From NCBI GenBank assembly GCA_016187025.1, contig JACPKM010000010.1:1-26560 (forward strand): a stretch of 26,560 nt of DNA, given 5' to 3'. Under the pieces are notes generated by a model, which worked only from the letters and a program-made list of their open reading frames with translations, did not search any database and was not told the DNA's origin. A program made the position numbers and the translations under genes. Shown here piece by piece: positions 7,363 to 15,676 of the stretch; the first letter of the stretch is position 1, and each line of letters begins with the position of its first letter. The stretch is from Candidatus Daviesbacteria bacterium (GTDB lineage Bacteria; Patescibacteria; Microgenomatia; Daviesbacterales; UBA10151).

Positions 7363-8037
7363 ATGCCAGGAAGAAAAACTCCACTTGTAATTGGTGAGAT
7401 TTATCATGTCTTTAATAGAGGCATAAATAGGCAACCTACTTTTATCACTAAAGGGGATTATCTGCGTGCTCAGGTATCTATCAATTTTTATAGATTTTTG
7501 AGGCCTCCAACCAGCTTATCTAAGTTTTTAAAATTGGATAATGATAGACAGGAAGATATGTGGAAGTTACTTCAACAAACCAAAAGGTCTGTTGAGATAT
7601 TAAGTTATTGTTTAATGCCAAATCATTTTCATTTTTTATTAAAACAGATTGAGGAAAATGGAATTTCTAAATTCATGGGTAATTTGCAAAATAGCTACAC
7701 TAAGTACTTCAATACCAAAAATGATAGGGACGGGTCATTGTTTTTAGATCAATTTAAAGCAGTGAGAGTTGAAACAGATGAACAGTTAATTCACCTAACA
7801 AGATATATACATTTAAATCCTCATACAGGCTATGTGATTAAATCTTTAGAGGAATTGGGGAAATACCCATGGTCTTCTTTTCCTGATTTTTTAAAAGAAG
7901 AAGGCCAGTTTGTGGATGTTAATTTTGCCTTAAGTTTTTTTGGAAGTAGTGAGAAGTATAAAAAATTTGTTTTTGACCAAGCAGATTATCAGAGACAGCT
8001 TAAGGAGATTGAATACTTAATACTAGAACACCCCTAA
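7363..8037 (+). CDS. REP-associated tyrosine transposase (Y1 family, RAYT)
   Basis: This 224-aa protein belongs to the single-strand HUH transposase family (Y1_Tnp, related to IS200/IS605 TnpA). It shows the standard start GEIYHVFNRGINRQ, the metal-binding His pair in LMPNHFHFLLK near residue 87, and the candidate catalytic Tyr in LQNSYTKYFN near residue 109. GSLFLDQFKAVRV and a LTRYIHLNP motif near residue 145 follow, then YPWSSF. Such enzymes cut single-stranded DNA at REP hairpins. It is flanked by inverted REP-like hairpins and appears intact. It lies between the Tat-protein gene and a remnant resembling the anti-sigma gene, so its insertion may have broken a second sigma/anti-sigma locus. 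Confidence 0.93.
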   Translation: MPGRKTPLVIGEIYHVFNRGINRQPTFITKGDYLRAQVSINFYRFLRPPTSLSKFLKLDNDRQEDMWKLLQQTKRSVEILSYCLMPNHFHFLLKQIEENGISKFMGNLQNSYTKYFNTKNDRDGSLFLDQFKAVRVETDEQLIHLTRYIHLNPHTGYVIKSLEELGKYPWSSFPDFLKEEGQFVDVNFALSFFGSSEKYKKFVFDQADYQRQLKEIEYLILEHP

Positions 8038-8059
8038 GTTCGTACCGTATGCTATATTC

Positions 8060-8093
8060 CCCAGGTTGACTATCTAAGCAACCCCCCAGGTTG
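8060..8093 (-). repeat. REP-like hairpin downstream of the transposase
   Basis: CAACCCCCCAGGTTG at 8079-8093 is the exact reverse complement of the upstream unit at 7307-7321. A partial copy, CCCCAGGTTG, lies 24 bases before the matching part of the full one. The pair of inverted units brackets the transposase gene. Confidence 0.75.
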
Positions 8094-8148
8094 GTATTGT
8101 TGGATCACTTTGAAATACCTCACCCAAAAAGAATGTATTACATATGAA

Positions 8149-8223
8149 ATGAAGAAAAAGAAGAATAGAAAAATAAATTTAGCAGACAGGGTAATGAATG
8201 AGATAAAAAAAAAGGCATCTTAA
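8149..8223 (+). pseudogene. Remnant of a second anti-sigma-like N-terminus
   Basis: A 24-codon ORF (KINLADRVMNEIKKKAS at its end) closely matches the first residues of the membrane protein at 5553 (LNLANQVMSEIKSK), then stops at TAA 8221-8223. No membrane region follows. The likeness over about 13 positions, including NLA-x-x-VM-x-EIK, makes a truncated paralogue the likely explanation. It sits directly after the transposase repeats. Confidence 0.5.
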
Positions 8224-8299
8224 AATCCTCCCCGCAAAGCCCTAAATTCAAAAAAGGTTACTTGAAAGAAATAATGGGTTTTTCTTGTATTACTTATAT

Positions 8300-9970
8300 A
8301 TGGAAATATTTAAACCCGTTAAAGTTGAGGCGTTACCAGTGATGGACAAAGAGGATAAAATAACTTACCTATTTATGGTAGTTAGCGGAATGATAATCAC
8401 GTCAATTTTTGGTATCTGGTGGTTTCTCCCTTCGCATATACCCAATAACTTTAGCGGATTTTCTCATATCTTTGATATTATAATTTTTACACTCTTAAGC
8501 TACATCGTCTGGCACCAACTGATAATGGAGATGGTAACCTGGTACCTGTCTTTTACCATGAAGATCCCCAAGCCATTAGTTCCACAGGCAGGTTTAAGAG
8601 TAGCATTTCTTACGGCTTTCGTACCCGGGAAGGAGTCATATGAAATGCTAGCTCAGACTTTAAAAGCTATGACGGAAGTAGATTATCCGCACGATACCTG
8701 GTTACTTGACGAAGGAGATGATTTATATGCCAAAGCCATTTGTTACAGATATGGGGTAAAACATTTTAGCAGAAAAGGTACTGAAAAATATAACCAGCCC
8801 GAGGGAAAGTTTAAAGCCAAAACCAAAGGCGGCAATTATAATGCTTGGTTTGACGTTTATTCAAATTACTATGATATTGTTGCCCAGCATGATGTAGATT
8901 TTATACCCCACAAACAGTTTTTAACAAGAACTTTAGGTTATTTCAGGGATCCTGAGGTGGCTTTTGTGGGGACACCGCAAATTTACGGAAATCAAGATGC
9001 GTCTTGGATTGTCAGAGGCGCTGCTGAACAATCATTTAACTTTTATGGTCCTATTCAAAAGGGTCTGTTTGGTGCAGGAACCCAGTTTTTTATTGGTGCA
9101 AACCATGTAGTCAGAGTAACAGCCCAAAAGCATATTGGAGGTTATTCAGGCCATATTGTTGAGGATCATTTAACGGGAATGAGAATTTATGCTAATAAGT
9201 GGAAGAGTGTATATGTACCGGAGGTTTTGGCAATTGGAGAGGGACCTGCTACATGGGATGCTTATTTTAGCCAGCAGATGCGTTGGGCATACGGGATAAT
9301 CGATATTTTATTCAGACACAGCCCTAAAATACTTCCTAAAATGAAATTTAAACATGCACTCAATTATTTTTTGATGCAGCAATATTACTTTACCGGAATT
9401 GCCCAAGGTATAGGGGTAATTCTTTTAGTACTCTACTTTCTTTTTGGAATTGAAGCAACCGGGATAAAGATTATTGAACTTATTATTTTATCCGCACCAC
9501 TTTTGGTAATTCAGCTGATGATATTTTACTATTTACAAGGTTTTAATATTGACCCTAAAAACGAATCAGGGTTTTTTAGCAAAAGCAAATTGCTAAACTT
9601 CGCAGCCTGGCCCATTTATTTGACAGCATTTTTCTCAGTACTTTTAAATAAACGCTTGACTTATAAAGTTACCCCCAAGGGGAGTATGGAAAAAGGTGTA
9701 ACCAGTTTCACGCTTTTTATACCTCATATAGTTTTGGGTACACTGACCATAATCGGAATTATTGCCTCATTTTTTACCGGAAATCAGGCACCTCAACTGA
9801 TGTTTTTTGCAGCTTTAAATTCTGTAACAATGTATTTCTTTATGTTAATGGTAATCAAAGAACAATTACAAGCCAAGATTAACTTTAGACTGTTACTGAG
9901 TTTACTTAGTATCAATATATTTGACTTTAAACCCAAAGAGCTTGCATATACACAAAATGTTCAAAACTAA
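8300..9970 (+). CDS. Family 2 glycosyltransferase, cellulose-synthase-like
   Basis: This membrane enzyme would polymerise or transfer a sugar from a nucleotide-sugar onto a surface glycan at the cytoplasmic face. From ATG 8300 (556 aa) there are two N-terminal membrane helices (about 22-45 and 57-85). A GT-A catalytic domain follows: LDEGDD near 137-141, QHDVDF near 196-201 binding the metal-UDP, VEDH near 287-290 with the catalytic-base acid, and QQMRWAYG near 325, the processive-synthase Q-x-x-R-W signature. At least four to five helices follow in the C-terminal 200 residues. A PilZ domain is absent. The frame also opens at TTG 8285 and no strong ribosome-binding site decides the start. The polymer cannot be named from sequence. 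Confidence 0.88.
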   Translation: MEIFKPVKVEALPVMDKEDKITYLFMVVSGMIITSIFGIWWFLPSHIPNNFSGFSHIFDIIIFTLLSYIVWHQLIMEMVTWYLSFTMKIPKPLVPQAGLRVAFLTAFVPGKESYEMLAQTLKAMTEVDYPHDTWLLDEGDDLYAKAICYRYGVKHFSRKGTEKYNQPEGKFKAKTKGGNYNAWFDVYSNYYDIVAQHDVDFIPHKQFLTRTLGYFRDPEVAFVGTPQIYGNQDASWIVRGAAEQSFNFYGPIQKGLFGAGTQFFIGANHVVRVTAQKHIGGYSGHIVEDHLTGMRIYANKWKSVYVPEVLAIGEGPATWDAYFSQQMRWAYGIIDILFRHSPKILPKMKFKHALNYFLMQQYYFTGIAQGIGVILLVLYFLFGIEATGIKIIELIILSAPLLVIQLMIFYYLQGFNIDPKNESGFFSKSKLLNFAAWPIYLTAFFSVLLNKRLTYKVTPKGSMEKGVTSFTLFIPHIVLGTLTIIGIIASFFTGNQAPQLMFFAALNSVTMYFFMLMVIKEQLQAKINFRLLLSLLSINIFDFKPKELAYTQNVQN

Positions 9971-10067
9971 AATTTAAGCGCTTTTAAGTCACCAGGTTAT
10001 TTCTATTTCTTGCCTTTTACTTTCACAACTTTAATATAAACTTGTCAAACTACCATATAATATTATT

Positions 10068-11264
10068 ATGCCCAAGGTGCAAAAACCTTCTGCTAACTCC
10101 GTAAAAAAAATTCTAAGATGTAAACCTTCTGATCACCTAGGATCTGTTTTAGACTGGGTTCAAAGCTCACATGATGCCATTTTTGTTTTTGATGATAAAA
10201 ATAACTTTTTAGGCCTATGCTCACCTTACCAAACACTTTATAAAAAAAGATTTCCTTATACTACTTCGGTAGAACATTGTTTAGTTCATCCACCGGAAAT
10301 CTATGATACTACACCATTTTATCAAACAGCCGATTTTATGAATGAGCTAAGAATTTATACCTTACCAATTCTTACCAAAAAGAAAAAATTTAAAAGCGCA
10401 ATTAATGCAAAAGATTTTATTAGGCAACTTTTAAAAGATAAAAGTTTACTAAAACAAGTTGCCCAAAATCTGGAACTTGGAAATATTACCACAGCAGATA
10501 TTCATGCAACTGTAGGACAAATTTATGATAAGTTAAGGAAAAAAGGCATTACTAGAATCTGCTTGGTTGATAAATTAGGAAAACTTACTGGAATTGTTAC
10601 CAGATCTGATATTAAGCATGCTTTTATCCATCCTACTCCAAAACAACGTTTTGCCAAAAACCTAAGTTACTCTACCTCCTGGTCTTTTGATGAGGAAAAA
10701 GTCAAAAGACTGGATGATCCAGTCAGAAATTATTTTACTGAGTTTGTTGAAACTACCTCAGATAGATTATCCAATGAAGAAATTATAAAAAAGTTACTAA
10801 AATCTGGTAAGAACAGCTCAGTAGTTTTAACTGATGCTGAAAAACCTATTGGCATTGTTTCAATCAGTACTATCCTAAAAACCATTTCTAAGCTAAAACC
10901 ACAAGAAAATATCAATGTAGTTTTTAAAAAGCCCAGTAATAATGTCGATACGAATCAGATAAATGAGGTAAAAAACCTATTGCAGGAATTTGGCCAGAAA
11001 ATGAACAAAAGATGGTCAATCAAAAGAATTGAGTTTCATATTAATGAACCAAAATATACTAATTTAAAAACAGCGCTGTATAACATCACTTTAGTTTTAG
11101 TTCCTGTTGCTGGCAAACCAGTAGTATCAAAATCAAAAGATAAAGTATTTTTGGTAGCTGTCCGTTCCGCAATCAGAGAAATCGAGAAACAGCTCAAACA
11201 CAACAAAGTCAAAAGAGCACCTAAACATTTTGATCCATTAATTAAATCCTCAGTCCATCCTTAA
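10068..11264 (+). CDS. CBS-domain protein with C-terminal S30AE/HPF-like domain
   Basis: This 398-aa cytosolic protein appears to have four CBS repeats, at about 14-68, 74-135, 148-197 and 222-278. The third and fourth carry the canonical GKLTGIVTRSDI and KPIGIVSISTIL strands. CBS pairs usually bind adenine nucleotides and sense energy state. The last 100 residues (about 295-385) resemble ribosome hibernation factors: a helix, the strand WSIKRIEFHIN, two further strands, and the closing helix with AIREIEKQLKHNK, which parallels the AI..A...LE.QL..HK end of HPF/RaiA. I infer energy-sensitive ribosome inactivation, but the C-terminal assignment is by eye. A TATAAT at 10056-10061, 6 bases before the ATG, suggests a nearly leaderless mRNA. 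The stop overlaps the convergent DUF4173 gene by 3 bases. Confidence 0.72.
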   Translation: MPKVQKPSANSVKKILRCKPSDHLGSVLDWVQSSHDAIFVFDDKNNFLGLCSPYQTLYKKRFPYTTSVEHCLVHPPEIYDTTPFYQTADFMNELRIYTLPILTKKKKFKSAINAKDFIRQLLKDKSLLKQVAQNLELGNITTADIHATVGQIYDKLRKKGITRICLVDKLGKLTGIVTRSDIKHAFIHPTPKQRFAKNLSYSTSWSFDEEKVKRLDDPVRNYFTEFVETTSDRLSNEEIIKKLLKSGKNSSVVLTDAEKPIGIVSISTILKTISKLKPQENINVVFKKPSNNVDTNQINEVKNLLQEFGQKMNKRWSIKRIEFHINEPKYTNLKTALYNITLVLVPVAGKPVVSKSKDKVFLVAVRSAIREIEKQLKHNKVKRAPKHFDPLIKSSVHP

Positions 11265-12859
11265 AAAGGAGGGTCAAGTGAGCGATCAAGACTGGTATTA
11301 TTTTTAACCTCTAAACTAACTTTGCTTTCAATACCAGCTATATCGGACAGTATATTTGTCATCCTATCAAAAGCTTGTTTGTTTTTTGCTACCTCTGTAT
11401 ATGCCAAAAATTCACTAAAATTAAACGACTGCCATTTTTTCTTGCTATATTTGTTTTCTAGATAATTTTTCTGTTCATTCACTCTTTCCAATGTTATTTT
11501 TGCCCAGATTAACTTTCTGTTATCATCTTCTGATAAGCTACTATCTTGTTTCAAAAAGTCTACAATATGTCCCTGCTCTGCAATGGCAACCATCCAGCCC
11601 TGATAAGCATCAGCAGAAATTTCAGAAATATAGAAATAGTCTATTTCACCATTAACAGTAGGTTTGTATTTTGTGGCAATTAATCCATCAATATTTACAG
11701 CATTAATTGAAACCAGAGCCAAAATAATTGTTGCAAGGGTAGTTTTGAAAACAATTCCTTTTTTATATTCCCTAAAAATCCTAAATGCCAAAATTACTAA
11801 AATAGAAACAAGCCAAACCAAAAAGATAAATCCAAAGATCCTGGCTCTTGTTAGCCCATGAGTGGTAGCATAAAGGTTTAACCTTTGGGCAGCAGATAAA
11901 AGCAACAGACCAATTTCACCTGTTAAGAGTATAGAAAAAAGTTGTACAAATGATTTTCTACTACCCTTTAGAGAATGCAGCAGCTTTAAAATATAAATAA
12001 TTACAAGTGCTGCAATTGCTGATGCCATCAGCAGCTCAAAGAATCCTTTTCTCACATATTCTGAATAAGTCAGTGATGAAATTCCTAGTTGATGCAGCTC
12101 CAGCTCACCTACTTTAGAAAACAAATACTTAACCTGAATAAAAATAAACAGGCCCAAAAGGGAGACAATGCCAACTAGGATTACCAAAAACTCATAGGCT
12201 TTCTCTTCCTCTATATGTAAGACATTCTCAGCTTCTCGTTTTTGAATAAATTTTATAATTCCGACTAGGAATAAAGCTATAAAAATTATCAGCGAAATAG
12301 CAAGTCGCCCACCCAAATTTTTCGAAAGGTCATTTAATACTTTAGCAAATACCGGATCAGCATTGAATAAAAGAAATGTTAGGACAAAAAGCAAAGGAAC
12401 TGCTATTAGAAAACCCCTAAAAATGTGTGTTCTTGCATTTTTTGATAAGGATGATTCAAGCTTTTGCTCTGAGTTAAAAAGATTTTTAAAAGAATATGAG
12501 GTTTTGATTAAAACATTTATTGGAATAAGTAAAAATGAAGGAATTTGAAGATTAAATAGGTCTAAACTTCGATAAAAATAAAAAGCAGTTAATGAAAAAA
12601 ATAAAGCAGTTAAAAGATTAATAAGAAGAACAGTTTCATTTGCCCTAAAACCAATTAAAAATCCAAATACTGTACTTAAAACAGATGAGCTAATACCCCA
12701 ACCTAAATTCTTTATTTCTTTTCCCCTGTTTATAAAAAAATATAGATTAAGAAGTAAAAATAAGACTCCAGTACCTATACCAAAGCTTGTTTGAAAAAAA
12801 AGAAGGTTATAAAAGGCAACAAATGAAAGAGCAGAGATTACTACTCTCTTTATATCCAT
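11261..12859 (-). CDS. DUF4173 multi-pass membrane protein
   Basis: A polytopic inner-membrane protein of about 532 aa with roughly ten to twelve hydrophobic segments spread through its first 380 residues. The stretch LTYSEYVRKGFFELL near residue 270 is the hallmark I recall for DUF4173, and the C-terminal 140 residues are soluble (DYFYISEISADAYQGW onward). Its function is not established. The start is set at ATG 12859 rather than the in-frame TTG 12865. A TAAAAT box at 12872-12867 would allow a leaderless transcript. It is convergent with the CBS gene, with the two stop codons sharing TTAA, and divergent from tRNA-Glu. Confidence 0.78.
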   Translation of the reverse strand: MDIKRVVISALSFVAFYNLLFFQTSFGIGTGVLFLLLNLYFFINRGKEIKNLGWGISSSVLSTVFGFLIGFRANETVLLINLLTALFFSLTAFYFYRSLDLFNLQIPSFLLIPINVLIKTSYSFKNLFNSEQKLESSLSKNARTHIFRGFLIAVPLLFVLTFLLFNADPVFAKVLNDLSKNLGGRLAISLIIFIALFLVGIIKFIQKREAENVLHIEEEKAYEFLVILVGIVSLLGLFIFIQVKYLFSKVGELELHQLGISSLTYSEYVRKGFFELLMASAIAALVIIYILKLLHSLKGSRKSFVQLFSILLTGEIGLLLLSAAQRLNLYATTHGLTRARIFGFIFLVWLVSILVILAFRIFREYKKGIVFKTTLATIILALVSINAVNIDGLIATKYKPTVNGEIDYFYISEISADAYQGWMVAIAEQGHIVDFLKQDSSLSEDDNRKLIWAKITLERVNEQKNYLENKYSKKKWQSFNFSEFLAYTEVAKNKQAFDRMTNILSDIAGIESKVSLEVKNNTSLDRSLDPPF

Positions 12860-12900
12860 CTGCAATATTTTAACACAACTTTGCTAAATACCCTCAAGCC

Positions 12901-12929
12901 TTGGAATTTCTCTTTAACTCTGATAAAAT
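12901..12929 (+). promoter_or_regulatory. Promoter of tRNA-Glu
   Basis: TTGGAA (12901-12906), 17 bases and TAAAAT (12924-12929) with a TG just before the -10 box precede the tRNA by 11 bases. The spacing and extended -10 make this convincing. Confidence 0.6.
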
Positions 12930-12940
12930 TCATAAGACTT

Positions 12941-13017
12941 GCCGCGTTCGTCTAGTGGTCTAGGACATCGGGCTTTCATCCCGAAAATCACGGGTTCGAC
13001 TCCCGTACGCGGTACCA
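12941..13017 (+). tRNA. tRNA-Glu (anticodon TTC) with encoded CCA
   Basis: The cloverleaf is complete: acceptor GCCGCGT/ACGCGGT with one G-T pair, anticodon stem TCGGG/CCCGA with loop CTTTCAT, and T arm ACGGG-TTCGACT-CCCGT. The discriminator A is followed by CCA at 13015-13017, unlike tRNA-Lys in this window. The serine integrase gene on the minus strand ends within its T arm at 12988, so the 3' part of the tRNA is the probable attachment site of the phage-like element to the right. Confidence 0.95.
12988..13017. other. Probable attachment site (att) of the phage-like element
   Basis: The integrase reading frame enters the 3' half of tRNA-Glu here and takes its last nine codons (WYRVRESNP then TGA) from it. 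Element genes start at this point and run right, while host genes lie left. The exact crossover dinucleotide cannot be seen because the partner site is outside the window. Confidence 0.55.
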
Positions 13018-14598
13018 AAAGGACTTATCACCAAAAAAGGTGAGTTTAGGTTGCTCTAATAAGCTAGTTTTGGGTTCGACCTTAACATTAAGGTTTTTTA
13101 TCTCTTCAAAGGCTTCCCGGGGCAATTTAAAGGGTTCCCGAACCTGAATATAGAGAATTCGATCTTTTAAGACCAGGTTCGACCCAATGGTTTGTAATAC
13201 CTTAATCTTCTCTTCCAACAGTCCTGTTTTAAACTTGTGGATTATATCGGTTACAAACCTGAATATATTGATTAAGATTTCTCTTTCTTCGTCTGCTGAT
13301 TTATCAAAGCTGTTAAGGTTTTCTTTTGCCAGCTCTCTTTCTTTAATAAGTCTTTGCTTGATCTCCACATATTCAGTATCAGACAAGAGGCTTCTGTCTG
13401 AATTCTTAGGCGAGATAAACATTTCAACCAAACTATCAAGCTTCCTGGAAGCATTCTCATATACCGCTTTAAGTGAGGCAAACTTAGCCTCTCTTTCGTC
13501 CACCTGTTCTGAGTGTTGGTCATTTAAGGCGTCTATAGCTATTGAGAGAAACTCCGGGGGAATGTCCAACTGTTCAAGTGCTGCTGTAACCTGAGGTTCT
13601 ATCTTTGCAGCGTTAATATAACCCTGAGAGCAGCCTTTTTTCTTTCTGCTGCACCTGTAATGAATAAATGTCCCGATTTTACCGTTCCGGTACTTTTTAG
13701 TATGAGTTTCCCCTAGGTAATGATAAGAGCACTCACCGCATTTTATAAGTGACTGTCCATAAACATATTGGGTTTTTTGTTGCTTGCCTTTACTCCTGCC
13801 GTGCAACACATCCTGCATTAGTTCAAACTCACTTTTTGTAAGCATGGGTAAATGTTTGGATGGGAATAGTTCGCCTTTGAATTTGATATAACCGCAATAA
13901 TAGGGATCCTGAAGCAATCTAAGCATGGAGGTGTGGTTTATGAACTTGCCTTTATAATTAGTTACCCCTAGAGTCTTGGCATTATCCACCAGCGTATCCA
14001 CCGAACACTTACCTATTAAATATTTCTTGAATAGTCCCTTCATCAAAGGGAATTGCTCATTAGGCTCGTGTCCTTTTTCACCCTGTAGCTTGTTGGGTAT
14101 TGAGCGGTACCCTGGTCTAGGTGGTCCTATTGGCTCCCCCCGCTCTGCTTTTTGCTTTAATGCTCTCTTAACATTGACTGATTTATTGTCATTTTCGTAT
14201 TTAGCTTGAGCGCATAGGAAAGTAAACCACATTTTATCCGACGGATTGTTTTTAAAGGTTTGGCTTGGAGTTACAATCTCTACCAATAAGCCATCATCCA
14301 TTAACTGTATTAAGGTTCCTGTATCGGTTGCGTTTCTGCTTAGCCTTGAGGGGTCCCATGCGATGATTCCGTTTGCTTCACCATTTCTAATCCTTTGGAT
14401 GATCTGGTTAAATACCACCCTTCCGGGCTTTTTAGCACTGCCTGATTCGGTAAGAATAGCAACTACTGATAAGTTTCTTTGTTCTGCTAGAGGGTTGAGG
14501 ATATTTAATTGGTCGGGGATACTCTGAATCTGCCTCTCATCACTTTCGCTGCTTTTTCTGGCACTGATTAAGTATTTCATCTGCTCTTGCGCATCCAT
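12988..14598 (-). CDS. Large serine integrase of the phage-like element
   Basis: This 536-aa site-specific recombinase is the likely integrase. The resolvase domain starts MKYLISARKSSESDERQ, with the catalytic Ser in ARKSS (about residue 16) and the usual AWDPSRLSRN motif near 85. The Recombinase domain carries PPRPGYRSIPN and LLQDPYYCGYIKFKGE. A zinc ribbon begins near 287 (CGEC...YRCSRKKKGC), followed by a coiled coil from about 370 to 460. Start ATG 14598 is chosen over GTG 14607 because AAAGGTG lies just upstream and the ATG overlaps the previous stop codon as TAATG. The last nine codons come from tRNA-Glu. It is the distal gene of the leftward operon and is only distantly similar to the recombinase at 1469. 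Confidence 0.93.
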   Translation of the reverse strand: MDAQEQMKYLISARKSSESDERQIQSIPDQLNILNPLAEQRNLSVVAILTESGSAKKPGRVVFNQIIQRIRNGEANGIIAWDPSRLSRNATDTGTLIQLMDDGLLVEIVTPSQTFKNNPSDKMWFTFLCAQAKYENDNKSVNVKRALKQKAERGEPIGPPRPGYRSIPNKLQGEKGHEPNEQFPLMKGLFKKYLIGKCSVDTLVDNAKTLGVTNYKGKFINHTSMLRLLQDPYYCGYIKFKGELFPSKHLPMLTKSEFELMQDVLHGRSKGKQQKTQYVYGQSLIKCGECSYHYLGETHTKKYRNGKIGTFIHYRCSRKKKGCSQGYINAAKIEPQVTAALEQLDIPPEFLSIAIDALNDQHSEQVDEREAKFASLKAVYENASRKLDSLVEMFISPKNSDRSLLSDTEYVEIKQRLIKERELAKENLNSFDKSADEEREILINIFRFVTDIIHKFKTGLLEEKIKVLQTIGSNLVLKDRILYIQVREPFKLPREAFEEIKNLNVKVEPKTSLLEQPKLTFFGDKSFWYRVRESNP

Positions 14599-14783
14599 TA
14601 TTCGCACCTTTGGTTTTGATTGTCAATTGAGACAATCCGTATCACATTATCACCATATACAGTTTTTACTAATTCCATGAGATTAAGCAACTGGCTTGTT
14701 GCCTCTTTGTCCGACAACTCAAGCCCGTATTGTTTAAGGTAAGTTTCTTTATATTGTTCTATTCTTTCAGGTTTTATTATCAT
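14598..14783 (-). CDS. Small protein coupled to the serine integrase
   Basis: A 61-aa protein with an AAAGGA ribosome-binding site; its TAA shares bases with the integrase ATG. It is mostly helical and mixed in charge (PERIEQYKETYLKQYG, then ELSDKEATSQLLNLMELVK). From memory, similar short proteins precede serine recombinases in Patescibacteria genomes, but I cannot name a family. The tight coupling suggests dosage matched to the integrase: an accessory or directionality factor is possible, not shown. It is not visibly similar to the small ORF before the left recombinase. Confidence 0.7.
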   Translation of the reverse strand: MIIKPERIEQYKETYLKQYGLELSDKEATSQLLNLMELVKTVYGDNVIRIVSIDNQNQRCE

Positions 14784-14850
14784 TTTTTGTCCTTTTTTTA
14801 TAACTGCAAATTCGTGCCTAGCAAAGTTTTAGACGTATGGTAGGACCACT

Positions 14851-15240
14851 CTAGTCATTACCGTCCGCATTTGCCCTTACAATACGCTTGTTTTTTGAAA
14901 ATAGGGGGTCACCTGATGCCGCTAATTGTTCGACTAGGTCTTTATAGAAAGCTACGTTTCTAGAGTCATAATCTTCGAAATAATTAAAACATCTTCTAAT
15001 CTCTTTTAAAGTAAAAGATTGATTGTTATTTCTCATCCAACTGATACAAGCTGCAAGGATTACATAATCACCTAATCCCGCATAAGTTGGCATGGTCCGG
15101 ATATGTTTAAATGCCCCTGCCAAAGTACGCGTAGTATTACCCTGTTTGCAGTGGCTTTTATGGCTGCCGTCCAAAGTCTTAGCGATTAGGCTTGAATCAG
15201 TAAAATAATATATTATGTCCGGTATCTTTAATTTTTTCAT
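14851..15240 (-). CDS. Hypothetical protein of the early operon
   Basis: A 129-aa soluble protein I do not recognise. It has a short basic start, a middle part with GDYVILAACISWMRNNNQSFTLKEIRRCFNYF that could form a helix-turn-helix-like or winged fold, and a basic C-terminus ending ADGND. Its ribosome-binding site is weak (GAGAG). It lies between the small membrane-protein ORF and the integrase-coupled ORF in the leftward operon, so a role in integration or replication control is possible. Confidence 0.6.
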   Translation of the reverse strand: MKKLKIPDIIYYFTDSSLIAKTLDGSHKSHCKQGNTTRTLAGAFKHIRTMPTYAGLGDYVILAACISWMRNNNQSFTLKEIRRCFNYFEDYDSRNVAFYKDLVEQLAASGDPLFSKNKRIVRANADGND

Positions 15241-15292
15241 ATTTTAAAATCTCTCAACCGGGCATTCCCAACAAGTGCCCAGTCGGCAAACT

Positions 15293-15373
15293 TTAAATAA
15301 CTCTCACCATCCTTGCGAGCCATAAAATGTAAAGCAAGGCCAATGCAATAACGGCAATATTAATTTTTTCCAT
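15293..15373 (-). CDS. 26-aa single-helix membrane peptide
   Basis: A very short ORF with a strong AGGGGGTGA ribosome-binding site 4-5 bases before ATG 15373. The product begins MEKINIAVIALALLYILWLA and ends RMVRVI: one transmembrane helix with a positive C-terminal end. It sits in an otherwise empty 204-bp gap within the early operon. Small phage membrane peptides of this type can affect host membrane or superinfection, but nothing here specifies the role. Confidence 0.5.
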   Translation of the reverse strand: MEKINIAVIALALLYILWLARMVRVI

Positions 15374-15444
15374 GAGTCACCCCCTTTCTAAAATAATTAA
15401 ATGTTCTTATCTCCGCCCTTAAGGTTAGGGCAGAGTAAAAACAC

Positions 15445-15660
15445 TTAAAGCCAGACTTCGTCTTTTAGCGGACACTCCGCTTCTTTTGGCTGCCAATTCA
15501 CCACCTCCTGAAGAGCCATTACGAGACTCTGGCTTATTCCCAAAAGCTGTGCTGCGTACCGTCTTCGTAAAGTTTCTTTTTTCATCTCAGCATCAAATAA
15601 AAGCCTTTGAATTTCTTTTACTTTGAACTGTTTTGTTTTTTTTGAACTTATATCTATCAT
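15445..15660 (-). CDS. Small hypothetical protein of the early operon
   Basis: A 71-aa protein with an excellent GGGAGGTGA ribosome-binding site. The first 40 residues are basic and helical (KTKQFKVKEIQRLLFDAEMKKETLRRRYAAQLLG). LLGISQSLVMALQEVVNW follows and could be a short helix-turn-helix. The acidic end is ECPLKDEVWL. It could be a small DNA-binding protein; I do not recognise a family. It lies directly downstream of the bS21-like gene. Confidence 0.65.
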   Translation of the reverse strand: MIDISSKKTKQFKVKEIQRLLFDAEMKKETLRRRYAAQLLGISQSLVMALQEVVNWQPKEAECPLKDEVWL

Positions 15661-15676
15661 TTTTTCACCTCCCTTC

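Noticed and set aside
13187..13594. Plus-strand gene inside the serine integrase region
   Set aside because: It is antisense to the well-supported integrase coding sequence and has no recognisable domain or start signal.
15415..15440. Terminator between two small early genes
   Set aside because: The GCCCT/AGGGC stem is only 5 bp and has no T-run on either strand.
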